Shown: positions 27,079 to 37,173 of the stretch, in pieces
How positions within the stretch are numbered: position 1 is the stretch's first letter
Layout of the letters: each line of letters opens with the position of its first letter
Assembly (NCBI GenBank): GCA_903901345.1
Contig: CAIUQQ010000354.1
Coordinates: 1 to 51,918, forward strand
Length of the DNA: 51,918 nucleotides
Direction: 5' to 3'
Source: an uncultured Bacteroidota bacterium
GTDB taxonomy: Bacteria; Bacteroidota; Bacteroidia; UKL13-3
The notes under the pieces: model-generated
Seen by the model: only the letters and a program-made list of their open reading frames with translations
Told to the model about the DNA's origin: nothing
Databases searched by the model: none
Position numbers and translations under genes: made by a program

Positions 27079-27792
27079 ATGAATACATTTTTAAAAGCCC
27101 AATGGCAAAACCTAATCATGGCTAACTATGAAATTGACCCATCAATTTTGTTGCCCTATTTACCAAAAGGTGTTGAGCTTGATTATTTTCATGATAAAAC
27201 CTATGTAAGCTTGGTTGGATTCTTATTTAAAGATACTTCTATATTCAATATTCCTATTCCTTTTATGGGTACTTTTGAAGAAGTGAATCTTCGTTTTTAT
27301 GTTTTGCGAAAAGAAGGAAATGAAATAAAAAGAGGAGTGGTTTTTATCAATGAAACTGTGCCAAATAAAATTGTAGCATATGTAGCTAATAAACTTTATA
27401 AAGAACATTATATTGCTATTCCAACCAAACATAGTTGGAAAATGACTAGCAATACTAAAGAAATAGGATATCAGTGGAAAGTAAAATCAAAATGGAACAG
27501 TATTCAAGTAAATGCATTGGCTACAAAGCAAAACATGGAAGCCGGAAGCATAGAGGAATTTATTTTTGAGCATTATTTTGGCTATACTAAGGTAAATACA
27601 AGTCATAGTATTGAATACAAAATCAATCATCCTAGTTGGCAAATAAATAGAATAAAAGACTATAAAATTGAATGTGATTTTGCATCGTTTTATGGTAACG
27701 ATTTTGAGATTTTAAATCACGTAAAACCTCATTCAGTAATGCTTGCAGAAGGTTCAGATATTAGTGTAGATTGGAAACGAGTAAGCTTTTAA
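27079..27792 (+). CDS. DUF2071/YqjF family protein
   Basis: The 237-residue soluble protein matches the YqjF-like DUF2071 family: [20 protein letters not shown] followed by LLPYLPKG at the N terminus, [11 protein letters not shown], and [20 protein letters not shown] in the centre. The fold is related to acetoacetate decarboxylase, but no catalytic lysine can be named here and no activity is known to me for this group. It lies in a tight operon between tspO and the DUF2256 gene (7 bases to the next ATG). DUF2071 proteins often accompany photolyase genes. Confidence 0.85.
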   Translation: MNTFLKAQWQNLIMANYEIDPSILLPYLPKGVELDYFHDKTYVSLVGFLFKDTSIFNIPIPFMGTFEEVNLRFYVLRKEGNEIKRGVVFINETVPNKIVAYVANKLYKEHYIAIPTKHSWKMTSNTKEIGYQWKVKSKWNSIQVNALATKQNMEAGSIEEFIFEHYFGYTKVNTSHSIEYKINHPSWQINRIKDYKIECDFASFYGNDFEILNHVKPHSVMLAEGSDISVDWKRVSF

Positions 27793-27799
27793 ACTACAC

Positions 27800-27940
27800 A
27801 TGCAAAAAGTAAAAAAAGAAAATTTGCCTTCTAAAATTTGCATTACCTGCAATAAACCATTTACATGGAGAAAAAAATGGGAGAAAAATTGGAACGAAGT
27901 TAAATATTGCAGCGATAGATGCAGAAACAATAAAAAGTAA
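27800..27940 (+). CDS. DUF2256 small zinc-finger-like protein
   Basis: A 46-residue protein starts [17 protein letters not shown] and ends [10 protein letters not shown]. It contains CxxC (residues 14 and 17) and CSDRC (38 and 42), with the conserved [13 protein letters not shown] between them. This is the DUF2256 family, a probable small zinc-binding protein commonly encoded next to FeS-type photolyases. Its stop overlaps the ATG of the FeS photolyase by one base (TAATG), so the two are translationally coupled. The gene falls below common length cut-offs. Function is unknown. Assistance to the neighbouring cofactor-rich enzyme is a guess. Confidence 0.9.
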   Translation: MQKVKKENLPSKICITCNKPFTWRKKWEKNWNEVKYCSDRCRNNKK

Positions 27941-29490
27941 TGGCCATTAAAACAAATAAAACTTTACGCTTAATTTTAGGTGATCAACTCAATATCAATC
28001 ATTCGTGGTATAATACTGTTGATGAATCGGTAACCTATGTGCTCATGGAAATTAGAAGCGAAACCGATTATGCTACCCACCATATTCAAAAGGTAATAGG
28101 TTTTTTTGCTGCCATGCAAAATTTTGCAAATGAATTAAAGCAAATGAATCATCACGTAATTTATTATTACTTAAATGATGAAAATAATTTACAATGTTTT
28201 GATAAAAACTGCATGGCATTAATTGCCAAATATCGATTTACAAATTTTGAATATCAATTACCAGACGAATATAGAATAGACGAACATTTAAAGCAGTTTA
28301 CTAGCAAGCTAAACATTTCATTTAATGTGGTTGATTCAGAACATTTTTATAGCACACGTCATGAATTAAAAGATTTATTTGAAGGTAAGAAAATGTATTT
28401 AATGGAAACGTTTTATCGCTACATGCGAAAAAAACATGATGTATTAATTGTAGATGGCGATAAACCTTTAAATGGTAAATGGAATTTTGATGAAGATAAT
28501 AGACAAAAACTACCAAAGAATCATCAACCTATAGCACCTTTTGTTTTTACAAACAATGTAAGCAAAATTGAAGAAGAGATAAAAAAAGGAAACATAAAAA
28601 CAATAGGAACTGTTGACAGCAAAAATTTTATATGGCCAATAAACAGAGCACAATCATTGCAATTACTCGATTTTTTTACAGAAAATTGTTTGCCTTTATT
28701 TGGAACTTTTCAAGATGCAATGGCACCAAACGAATGGTCTATTTATCATTCACGTTTATCATTTTCAATGAATATAAAATTACTTTCTCCCAAGGAAGTA
28801 GTTGATAAAGCCATTCAAGTTTATATCAATAATCCAAGTAAAATGGAGTTCCACCAATTAGAGGGTTTTGTTCGACAAATAATTGGTTGGCGTGAATACA
28901 TGCGCGGTATTTATTGGTTAAAAATGCCTGAATATGCAATGCTTAATTATTTTGAAAATAATGAGCCTTTACCTACATGGTTTTGGACAGGAAAAACCAA
29001 GATGAATTGTTTAAAAAACGCAATACAACAATCGTTAGATTTTGCTTATGCCCACCATATTCAAAGGCTAATGATTACAGGGAATTTTGCTTTATTAGCA
29101 GGAGTGAATCCCAATGAAGTTGACGCTTGGTATTTGGGTATTTATATTGATGCCATTGAGTGGGTTGAAATTACCAATACAAGAGGGATGAGCCAATTTG
29201 CTGATGGTGGAATTGTTGGCACAAAACCTTATGTAAGTTCGGCTACATACATTAACAAAATGAGTTCTTATTGCACAGGATGTTATTACGACAAATCGAA
29301 AATAACGGGCGATAAAGCTTGTCCTTTCAATAGTTTATATTGGAATTTTTACGACAAACATGAAGCCAAACTTGCCAAAAATCCACGAATAGGAATGATG
29401 TATAATGTTTGGAGAAAAATGCAGCCAACATCAAAAGCTGAATTGTTAGAACAAGCCGATTTTCACCTAAAAAATATCAATGATTTATAA
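27940..29490 (+). CDS. iron-sulfur bacterial cryptochrome/photolyase (FeS-BCP, DPRP family)
   Basis: The 516-residue protein starts LRLILGDQLNINHSWY, the mark of the deoxyribodipyrimidine photolyase-related family. All four cysteines of the [4Fe-4S] cluster are present: Cys357 (KMNCLKN), Cys445 and Cys448 (SYCTGC), and Cys461 (KACPFN). The 445-448-461 spacing is identical to Agrobacterium PhrB (438-441-454). PhrB repairs (6-4) photoproducts, so this enzyme likely does the same with FAD and a lumazine-type antenna. It follows DUF2256 with a one-base overlap and touches the DASH gene (0 bases between). Confidence 0.93.
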   Translation: MAIKTNKTLRLILGDQLNINHSWYNTVDESVTYVLMEIRSETDYATHHIQKVIGFFAAMQNFANELKQMNHHVIYYYLNDENNLQCFDKNCMALIAKYRFTNFEYQLPDEYRIDEHLKQFTSKLNISFNVVDSEHFYSTRHELKDLFEGKKMYLMETFYRYMRKKHDVLIVDGDKPLNGKWNFDEDNRQKLPKNHQPIAPFVFTNNVSKIEEEIKKGNIKTIGTVDSKNFIWPINRAQSLQLLDFFTENCLPLFGTFQDAMAPNEWSIYHSRLSFSMNIKLLSPKEVVDKAIQVYINNPSKMEFHQLEGFVRQIIGWREYMRGIYWLKMPEYAMLNYFENNEPLPTWFWTGKTKMNCLKNAIQQSLDFAYAHHIQRLMITGNFALLAGVNPNEVDAWYLGIYIDAIEWVEITNTRGMSQFADGGIVGTKPYVSSATYINKMSSYCTGCYYDKSKITGDKACPFNSLYWNFYDKHEAKLAKNPRIGMMYNVWRKMQPTSKAELLEQADFHLKNINDL

Positions 29491-30780
29491 ATGAAAACAG
29501 GAATTTTTTGGTTTAAAAATGATTTGAGATTGCATGACAATGAAACTTTAGTGAAAGCTAAGGAACAATGTGATGAAATTATTCCAGTATATTGTTTTGA
29601 TGAAACGCATTTTAAAATTACCGAGTTTGGATTCAACAAAACAGGGAATTTTAGAGCGCAATTTTTATTGGAATCATTGATTGATTTAGATAAAAATTTA
29701 AGGTCAATTGGTTCCGGTTTGATCATTGTGAAAGGTAATCCAGCGTTTGAAATAAGTAAATTAGTTCAAGCATTTAAAGTGCAAAAAGTATTTGCAAAAA
29801 AAGAAATTGCTTATGAAGAATTATTTACTCAAAAAAAGGTAGAAATTGAATTACTAAAAGTAAATTGTTCATTTGAAACTTTTAGTACAAGCACCTTATA
29901 TGAGTTAAATGATTTGCCTTTTACCCTAAATAATATTCCTGATATTTTTACCAACTTTAGAAAATCAGTGGAAAAAGAATCACAGATTAAGGCAGTTATT
30001 GAGAAGCCAAATCACATCAAATCGCCTATCATTCCACCAATGAATTTGCCTACTTTACATGAACTTTCACTGACTGAAGTTGTGGTTGACAATAAAGCAG
30101 CCATTCAATTCAAAGGTGGAGAAACAGAAGCATGGAAACGCTTGGATGATTATTTTTTTAAAACAAATTCTTTATCAAAATATAAAGAAACCCGCAACGA
30201 ATTAATTGGCGCAAATTACTCTTCAAAGTTTTCTGCTTGGCTAGCTTTGGGATGTATTTCGGCTAGAAGTATTTATGCTCAAATAAAACAATATGAACAA
30301 GAAATTATTGCCAATGAATCTACTTATTGGCTTGTATTTGAATTGTTATGGAGAGATTATTTTTACTTTGTAATGGCAAAATATGGCAATCGTTTTTTTC
30401 AGAAAAATGGAATTAAGATTGGAGTAAATAGTTCGGCAAACCACAATCAAACACTTTTCAATAAATGGCAAAATGCTGAAACAAGTAACGATTTTATTGA
30501 TGCCAATATGTTAGAACTTAAATTGACTGGTTTTATGAGTAACCGAGGTAGGCAAAATGTGGCCAGTTATTTGTGCAACGATTTAAAACTAGACTGGCGT
30601 TATGGAGCGGCCTATTTTGAGCAACAATTAATAGATTATGATGTTAGTAGTAATTGGTGCAACTGGGCTTATTTGGCTGGAGTAGGCAATGACCCTCGAG
30701 GTAATAGGGCCTTTAATATTGACAAGCAGGCTAATGATTACGACAAAAATAAAAGCTATAGAAATTTGTGGTTAAAGTAA
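29491..30780 (+). CDS. DASH-family cryptochrome
   Basis: The 429-residue protein starts TGIFWFKNDLRLHDNETLVK and contains GNFRAQFLLESLIDLDKNLR. The DASH-specific FAD-domain stretch is MSNRGRQNVASYLCNDLKLD (about 345-364) then WRYGAAYFEQQLIDYDVSSN, WCNWAYLAG and GNDPRGNRAFN. DASH cryptochromes repair pyrimidine dimers mainly in single-stranded or looped DNA and may also signal light. It is the last gene of the operon. It starts on the base after the FeS-BCP stop. No strong terminator is seen in the 32-bp gap to the convergent gene. Confidence 0.93.
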   Translation: MKTGIFWFKNDLRLHDNETLVKAKEQCDEIIPVYCFDETHFKITEFGFNKTGNFRAQFLLESLIDLDKNLRSIGSGLIIVKGNPAFEISKLVQAFKVQKVFAKKEIAYEELFTQKKVEIELLKVNCSFETFSTSTLYELNDLPFTLNNIPDIFTNFRKSVEKESQIKAVIEKPNHIKSPIIPPMNLPTLHELSLTEVVVDNKAAIQFKGGETEAWKRLDDYFFKTNSLSKYKETRNELIGANYSSKFSAWLALGCISARSIYAQIKQYEQEIIANESTYWLVFELLWRDYFYFVMAKYGNRFFQKNGIKIGVNSSANHNQTLFNKWQNAETSNDFIDANMLELKLTGFMSNRGRQNVASYLCNDLKLDWRYGAAYFEQQLIDYDVSSNWCNWAYLAGVGNDPRGNRAFNIDKQANDYDKNKSYRNLWLK

Positions 30781-30812
30781 ATAGATTTAATTGAATCCTA
30801 CTTCAAAAAAAA

Positions 30813-31886
30813 CTAATTTTTCTGAAAATTAATGTTAGGAAACACTTTCATTTTATCAGTGTGTTTAGTAATTGATTTTGGTAAATTAAAGTGATAACCC
30901 AAATAAGCACTTGCACTTCCTACGCTGTAACTTATGTGTTCATTTTTTCCTAATGGTAAATTATAAACATCAAAAACACCATTTATTCCAGCAAAAAATC
31001 GAGGAGAATTATAGCCTACTCCTGCCCTAGCCATTGCCCTTGGAATAAATTCAAACTGATTATATACTTCGTTTCTATAATCTTTTAATTCACTGGTATA
31101 ATATTGCTGTTGAAAATTAATTCCAGCATAGACCGAAAGCGTTAAATACCAATGTTTAAAAGCCACAAACGTATGTCCGTAACCAGGCATAATGCTTAAA
31201 TTATAAAAATCGCCTTTTTTTATTTTAGCCTCAGGACTGAACTTCATAACATCAATTTCTTTAGGAACTATCGATGAATCTGCACTAATATTGAAGTAAT
31301 TCAATGAACCATTAATCATAAAACTACCAGCACTGTGTTTTTGAATTTCGTTTTGTATAAAAGTACTTCGGTATGAATAACGTTTATGGTTAAAAATATA
31401 ATAAAAATTAGTGCCAATTGTTAGGGTGTTTAAGTCTTGTCTGATATAATGTCGTAAAGGGAAATTACTTCCCAAAACTTCCTTTGAGTTATCTAAATAA
31501 AATCCTGAATAATCTAAATAATAAATATCAAAACCTAGTTTTTTTCCATAACTACTTATCTTTAAATTAGTATAAGTAGTAGTTCCTTTAAAGTTTTCTT
31601 GTAAATTTTTTGGTGCATAACCAAATGCAATTCCTAGCCAATTTAACCTAACACTTAACCCAATAGCACCATAATCGTTAGGGGAATAATTCAATTTTAT
31701 TGCTTTATTTCCTGCTAAGGAAAAGTCACTTTTATTGTTTAAAAAGTATAAACTCACATTTAATTTTTCAGAAATATCATATACAAAATACTCTCTCAAA
31801 TGTTGTTTTCGTTTGATAGAATCTTGTGCTTTAATAGTATTAAAACTAACAAAGATAAATAGTGTAAAGAATATTAATTTTTTCAA
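30813..31886 (-). CDS. DUF4421-like outer-membrane protein
   Basis: The 357-residue protein has a signal peptide (MKKLIFFTLFIFVSFNTIKAQ). Repeated short amphipathic strands include NYSPNDYGAIGLSVRLNWLGIAFGY-like and YSYRSTFIQNE segments, in the style of the DUF4421 barrel family of Bacteroidota. Near the C terminus YSVGSASAYLGYHFNLP resembles an outer-membrane beta hairpin. Function is unknown. It is transcribed convergently with the photolyase operon and shares its upstream gap with the divergent amidohydrolase. Confidence 0.65.
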   Translation of the reverse strand: MKKLIFFTLFIFVSFNTIKAQDSIKRKQHLREYFVYDISEKLNVSLYFLNNKSDFSLAGNKAIKLNYSPNDYGAIGLSVRLNWLGIAFGYAPKNLQENFKGTTTYTNLKISSYGKKLGFDIYYLDYSGFYLDNSKEVLGSNFPLRHYIRQDLNTLTIGTNFYYIFNHKRYSYRSTFIQNEIQKHSAGSFMINGSLNYFNISADSSIVPKEIDVMKFSPEAKIKKGDFYNLSIMPGYGHTFVAFKHWYLTLSVYAGINFQQQYYTSELKDYRNEVYNQFEFIPRAMARAGVGYNSPRFFAGINGVFDVYNLPLGKNEHISYSVGSASAYLGYHFNLPKSITKHTDKMKVFPNINFQKN

Positions 31887-31956
31887 GTTTGATTAGGAGT
31901 AGTAAAATAATAAAAAGTTTAAAGTAATTTTTGCATAAAAAATTTAGTTTCGCTGC

Positions 31957-33588
31957 ATGATTAATCAATTTACTTTTTTTGCAATAATAACATTTCTTTT
32001 TACAGCTTGTAGCACTAAACAAAAAGTGGATGCCATTTATTTTAATGGGCATGTGGTTTCAGTTGATTCAAATAACAATGAACATGAAGCATTTGCAATA
32101 AAAGATGGAAAGTTTTTGGCTGTTGGTAGTAACTCATTTATCAATGAAAATTTTGAATCTTTACAAAAAATAGACTTACAAAAGCAGTTTGTTTATCCTG
32201 GTTTAATTGATGCTCACAGTCATTTTTACGGTTTAGGGAATTTTCTTACAATGGTAGATTTAACAGGCGCAAAAAGTTGGGAAGAATGTTTGGAGCGTTG
32301 CAATAAATTTTATGCATTGAACAAACCTACAATACTTTTAGGAAGAGGCTGGGATCAAAATTTATGGACTAACAAACAATTTCCTACCAATGAAAAATTG
32401 AATGAATTATTTGGAAATATTCCAGTCATGCTAAAACGTATAGACGGACATGCAGCTATTGTAAATAATTTGGTTTTAAAATTAGCAAAAATTACAGAAA
32501 CAACATTAGTAAATGGTGGTTTGGTGCTTACTAGCAATAAAAAACCAACAGGCGTTTTAATTGACAATGCTGTTGATTTGGTGGAAGCGGTATTGCCATC
32601 AATTACATTGAATGATAAAATAAACGCATTAAAAATTGCAGAACAACAATGTTTTGATTACGGATTAACAAGTGTGTGTGATGCGGGTTTAGATTTAAGC
32701 ATTATTCATTTAATAGATAGTTTACAACAAAGTGGAACTTTAAAAATGCGCATTTATGCCATGATTAGTTTAAACGATGAAAACCTAAAAGAAGCATTGG
32801 AAATAGGCGTTTATAAAACTGAAAAATTAAATGTTTCAAGTTTTAAAATGTATGCCGATGGCGCATTAGGTTCACGAGGTGCTTGCCTAATAAAACCATA
32901 CAGTGACGATGTGCATCAACATGGGTTTTTACTCACTGATATTGGTAAAATGAAGCGTTACATTTACCAAATAGCTGCTAGTAAATTCCAACTAAACACC
33001 CATTGTATTGGCGATTCTACCAACAGATTGATATTAGAATTATACAGTAAAGCTTTACTAAAAAACAATGATAGACGCTGGAGAATTGAGCATGCGCAAG
33101 TAATAAATCCTGCTGACACTGCATTATTTAAAACCTATAACATTATTCCTTCGGTGCAGCCAACACATGCTACCAGCGATATGAACTGGGCCATTGACAG
33201 ATTAGGGGATGAAAGAATTAAACATGCTTATGCTTATCAAACTTTGTTACAACAAAACAATTGGCTGCCCCTTGGAACTGATTTTCCTGTAGAATATGTT
33301 TCTCCATTTTATACTTTTTATGCTGCAGTAGTAAGGCAAGATGCAAATGGAAAACCTGAAAATGCTTTCAATTTTGAAAATGCTTTAACCCGAGAACAAG
33401 CTTTAAAAGGAATAACTATTTGGGCAGCAAAAGCAGCATTTGAAGAAAACGAAAAAGGAAGTATTGAAACGAATAAAATGGCTGATTTCATTGTAACTGA
33501 TATTGATTTATTAAGCGAAAAAGATTTACTGAAAATAAGAAATACTAAACCAAAACAAGTTTTTGTAAATGGAGTTAAAGTTAAGTAA
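31957..33588 (+). CDS. amidohydrolase-family lipoprotein (YtcJ-like)
   Basis: The 543-residue protein starts with a lipoprotein signal (LFTAC, Cys18) and is an Amidohydro_3/YtcJ-like metal hydrolase. The metal-binding HxH is LIDAHSHFYG (His87, His89). A later NTHCIGDS, the RRWRIEHAQ motif and LPLGTDFPVE (probable metal-binding Asp) follow. The C-terminal KMADFIVTD closes the beta-sandwich domain. It would be anchored in the envelope, facing the periplasm. The substrate, probably an N-acyl or N-formyl compound, cannot be inferred. It is transcribed alone. Confidence 0.88.
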   Translation: MINQFTFFAIITFLFTACSTKQKVDAIYFNGHVVSVDSNNNEHEAFAIKDGKFLAVGSNSFINENFESLQKIDLQKQFVYPGLIDAHSHFYGLGNFLTMVDLTGAKSWEECLERCNKFYALNKPTILLGRGWDQNLWTNKQFPTNEKLNELFGNIPVMLKRIDGHAAIVNNLVLKLAKITETTLVNGGLVLTSNKKPTGVLIDNAVDLVEAVLPSITLNDKINALKIAEQQCFDYGLTSVCDAGLDLSIIHLIDSLQQSGTLKMRIYAMISLNDENLKEALEIGVYKTEKLNVSSFKMYADGALGSRGACLIKPYSDDVHQHGFLLTDIGKMKRYIYQIAASKFQLNTHCIGDSTNRLILELYSKALLKNNDRRWRIEHAQVINPADTALFKTYNIIPSVQPTHATSDMNWAIDRLGDERIKHAYAYQTLLQQNNWLPLGTDFPVEYVSPFYTFYAAVVRQDANGKPENAFNFENALTREQALKGITIWAAKAAFEENEKGSIETNKMADFIVTDIDLLSEKDLLKIRNTKPKQVFVNGVKVK

Positions 33589-33627
33589 AAAATATTGAAA
33601 ATATTGTTTATATATGATATTATTCAA

Positions 33628-33657
33628 TTTGATATATTTAATTATATATTAATTTTG
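33628..33657 (+). promoter_or_regulatory. Bacteroidota-type promoter for the small barrel gene
   Basis: TTTG (33628-33631), an 18-bp spacer and TAATTTTG (33650-33657) match the primary sigma consensus of Bacteroidota (TTTG, N19-21, TAnnTTTG). The gene start at 33679 lies 21 bases beyond. Confidence 0.65.
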
Positions 33658-33678
33658 CAATTAACTAATTGAATCATC

Positions 33679-34200
33679 ATGAAAATAAATCACATTTTTA
33701 ACAAAATTACCTTTTCATTTTCAATCATTTTTTTTCTAAGCTTTCATTTAAACGCACAAGAACAAAAACTAAAAGAAGAAAAGACAAAACATGCGGTAGG
33801 CGCTGGTGCTGGTTTTACCACTGGTTATGGACTTTCATACAGATATACGCCAAACAAATTGGGGGTACAAGTAAATTTTGCTCCTTACAAAAACGGTGCA
33901 GATTATCAATACAGTTTTGGATTAACAGCGTTATATTCATTAATGCAAAACGAAAAAACAACTTTGTATTTGTACCAAGCAAATCATTATTTAGCATCAT
34001 CGTTTATGGAATTTGACAATAGCATTCCTTCAGTTTTAAAAAGAAAAACAGAATCATATTTTAACCATGGAATTGGTTTTGGAGTTGAATTTATTGTTGC
34101 TTCAAAAATTGGATTTAATTTAATGACAGGTTATGCAACATATGATAACTTTAATAAATTAAATGTTACTGGAGAAGCAGCTTTATACTTTAAATTTTAA
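33679..34200 (+). CDS. small outer-membrane beta-barrel-like protein
   Basis: The 173-residue protein has a long signal peptide ending HLNAQ, then VGAGAGFTTGYGLSYRYTPN and LGVQVNFAPYKNGADYQYSF. It ends GEAALYFKF with a terminal phenylalanine. The alternating strands suggest a small eight-strand barrel of the outer membrane. I do not recognise a named family. A good promoter (33628-33657) lies directly upstream and it appears to be a single-gene unit. Function is unknown. Confidence 0.72.
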   Translation: MKINHIFNKITFSFSIIFFLSFHLNAQEQKLKEEKTKHAVGAGAGFTTGYGLSYRYTPNKLGVQVNFAPYKNGADYQYSFGLTALYSLMQNEKTTLYLYQANHYLASSFMEFDNSIPSVLKRKTESYFNHGIGFGVEFIVASKIGFNLMTGYATYDNFNKLNVTGEAALYFKF

Positions 34201-34221
34201 AACGTTTAGTTTTAATATAAA

Positions 34222-35295
34222 CTAACTATTTGAGTTGTTTTTAATCAATTGAAGCAAGCAAGTTTTTAAAATTCCAGCCATGTTTTTAGCTTTTAAAAAA
34301 CGTGTGTTTTGATAATGAATACCTAATTCATGTTTTAAAACTTCAACTTTTTCAGGAGTAGAAATATTGTCTTTATTCATAGCATGTAGCAAGTTAAAAA
34401 CCATCCATTTTGCTGCTTTTAGTCTTGCTACCATTATCGACCGTTCTTCTAATTGATATTGATGAATACTTTCCTTACTCAAACATTCACGAACCAAGTT
34501 AACATACTCCACATTTTGTTTGTAAAACTGGGGCAAATAAACATTTTTTCTACCTTCATTACTTTGTTGGTCAAAATCAATGGCACGAATTCTATAGTGA
34601 ATTTCTTCAAAATCAGGAATAATTTGAATAACAAAATTGCTAGAATGCATGTCGCCTAAAAGCCGTACAAAACAACGTTCATTAAATTTAACAAAATCTT
34701 TTGCTAAACGAATGGCATTAAAATTTTCTTTTTTAAAGTAGGTTTTTAAAAATTCATCGCCAGGAACACCCATAATATGTTCCTCTATTAAAGTATCACC
34801 ACTTACCAAATAACCAATTCTATTTGGCGATAACAAATGTTCTAATTCCAAACCATAAATTCTGGAAGCATCCGCATTTTTTATATAAAAATAATCAAAA
34901 TTATCGTTTAGTTTATTGACTACCCTAATTCTAAATGGAAGTGAATTTCCATATAAACAATAATCAATTCTTTCAACAGCTAAATGCTCTAAAATATTAA
35001 CATCTCCGCCTGTTTTTAGTAAGGCATATATTTTCAATAAATCGTGGTGAATTTGCTTCATTTCACTTTGCGGGTAAATACAAGTTTCCCATAAAGTATC
35101 TTTGCCTTTTTTGTCGTAAAGAGCAATACTTTCTTTAAAGTTTTTAAGGTATAAATATTGAATTGGAATAGTTGTACTTCTTCCATACATATTTAAGTAT
35201 TTCCTTAAATGTTCATTTATTTTTACTGGTTGTTTACGTTTACTTATTTGTTGCAAAGCAATATATTTTACAAAACAAACATATAGAATAGCCAT
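34222..35295 (-). CDS. conserved hypothetical protein with kinase-like motifs
   Basis: The 357-residue soluble protein is not firmly recognised. Features that look like a protein-kinase/aminoglycoside-phosphotransferase fold are LIEEHIMGVPGDEFL, then LLGDMHSSNFVI (catalytic-loop-like Asp, with Asn a few residues on) and RIRAIDFDQQS (DFD in place of DFG). These motifs have the order and spacing of that fold, but the N-terminal lobe is unclear. The start at 35295 is used; Met36 (35190, MYGRSTTIPI) is a possible later start. It lies convergent to the barrel gene and divergent from gapA. Confidence 0.65.
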   Translation of the reverse strand: MAILYVCFVKYIALQQISKRKQPVKINEHLRKYLNMYGRSTTIPIQYLYLKNFKESIALYDKKGKDTLWETCIYPQSEMKQIHHDLLKIYALLKTGGDVNILEHLAVERIDYCLYGNSLPFRIRVVNKLNDNFDYFYIKNADASRIYGLELEHLLSPNRIGYLVSGDTLIEEHIMGVPGDEFLKTYFKKENFNAIRLAKDFVKFNERCFVRLLGDMHSSNFVIQIIPDFEEIHYRIRAIDFDQQSNEGRKNVYLPQFYKQNVEYVNLVRECLSKESIHQYQLEERSIMVARLKAAKWMVFNLLHAMNKDNISTPEKVEVLKHELGIHYQNTRFLKAKNMAGILKTCLLQLIKNNSNS

Positions 35296-35427
35296 GTAAA
35301 AAATTGAAATATTTTCAATGCATTTTATTAATGCAATATCAAATCTAATTTTCTTTAAAATAAAGTTTGAACAACATCATATTCCTTAAAACCTAATATT
35401 TATTTGTATTTTTTATTTCATAAATGG

Positions 35428-35459
35428 TTTGGTATTGGTTGAAATCAAGTTTATTTTCG
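35428..35459 (+). promoter_or_regulatory. gapA promoter
   Basis: TTTG (35428-35431), 20 bp and TATTTTCG (35452-35459) fit the Bacteroidota consensus, with TTCG in place of TTTG. A 5' leader of roughly 35 bases to the gapA ATG at 35503 would follow. Confidence 0.6.
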
Positions 35460-35499
35460 CAGCTGTTAAATTTATCATTCACAATATAATAAATTATAA

Positions 35500-36501
<1,002 letters not shown>

Positions 36502-36529
36502 CACTGAATTTAAAAAGCGTTATATAAAT

Positions 36530-36561
36530 AAAAGCCTCAACAAATAGTTGAGGCTTTTTTT
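36530..36561. terminator. gapA terminator, bidirectional
   Basis: AAAAGCCTCAAC (36530-36541) pairs with GTTGAGGCTTTT after a 5-base loop AAATA, followed by further T. The symmetric ends also serve the minus-strand gene that ends at 36568. Confidence 0.9.
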
Positions 36562-36567
36562 ATGTAG

Positions 36568-36969
36568 TTATTTGTGAAAAGTTGTTCTGTGTGGTGAAAA
36601 ATGATTTCTAACAAATGCATGCTGCTGGTTTTCACTCATTTTATCTGCTTGCTGTACTTCAATTTTAATATTTGAAAAAAGATGATTCTCTTTTAAAATA
36701 TTAAACAATTCATTTTTCGCATCAGTTGGACCAAATAGAATTACTTCTTTATAATTCCGAATTACTTCGCTAATTTTTTTATAAAAATCAGCTTGTTCAT
36801 GCTGCTCTTTATTATGCATTAACTTTTCGCTAAAATTAATTGCTTCTTCTTTTTCTTGATGATTAAATTTTGAATCTATGGTTTTAGTTTCCATTGGTTC
36901 TTTGGTAAATTCAATTAAATGTGCAGTTGAATGATCCATCCAAATGCCTAAACAATATTCATTTTTCAT
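36568..36969 (-). CDS. small hypothetical protein, possibly BaeRF/host-attachment-like
   Basis: The 133-residue soluble protein begins CLGIWMDHSTAHLIEF and has KEVILFGPTDAKNELFNIL followed by KIEVQQADKMSENQQHAFVR. The order resembles the bacterial archaeo-eukaryotic release-factor-like (BaeRF, 'host attachment') families: an N-terminal 'this is my ligand' strand, then a GP-containing strand and a helix with ADKM. The match is by eye only. No catalytic residues can be named. It is a single gene between gapA and comF. Confidence 0.55.
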   Translation of the reverse strand: MKNEYCLGIWMDHSTAHLIEFTKEPMETKTIDSKFNHQEKEEAINFSEKLMHNKEQHEQADFYKKISEVIRNYKEVILFGPTDAKNELFNILKENHLFSNIKIEVQQADKMSENQQHAFVRNHFSPHRTTFHK

Positions 36970-37173
36970 GGGGTTTTTTATTTAATTATTTTAACAATTT
37001 AATACTACTTTGTGTGCTTCAAAGATGTAATTATTTTTTGCAAAAATTATGCAATTACAAGGTATACTTTGTCTCATTCATTTATAATATAAATCATTAA
37101 TAATTAAGCTGCAACAATTATTTATTTAAAATATTATAACTACCAAAAACATATATTTGATTTTGCATTATTT

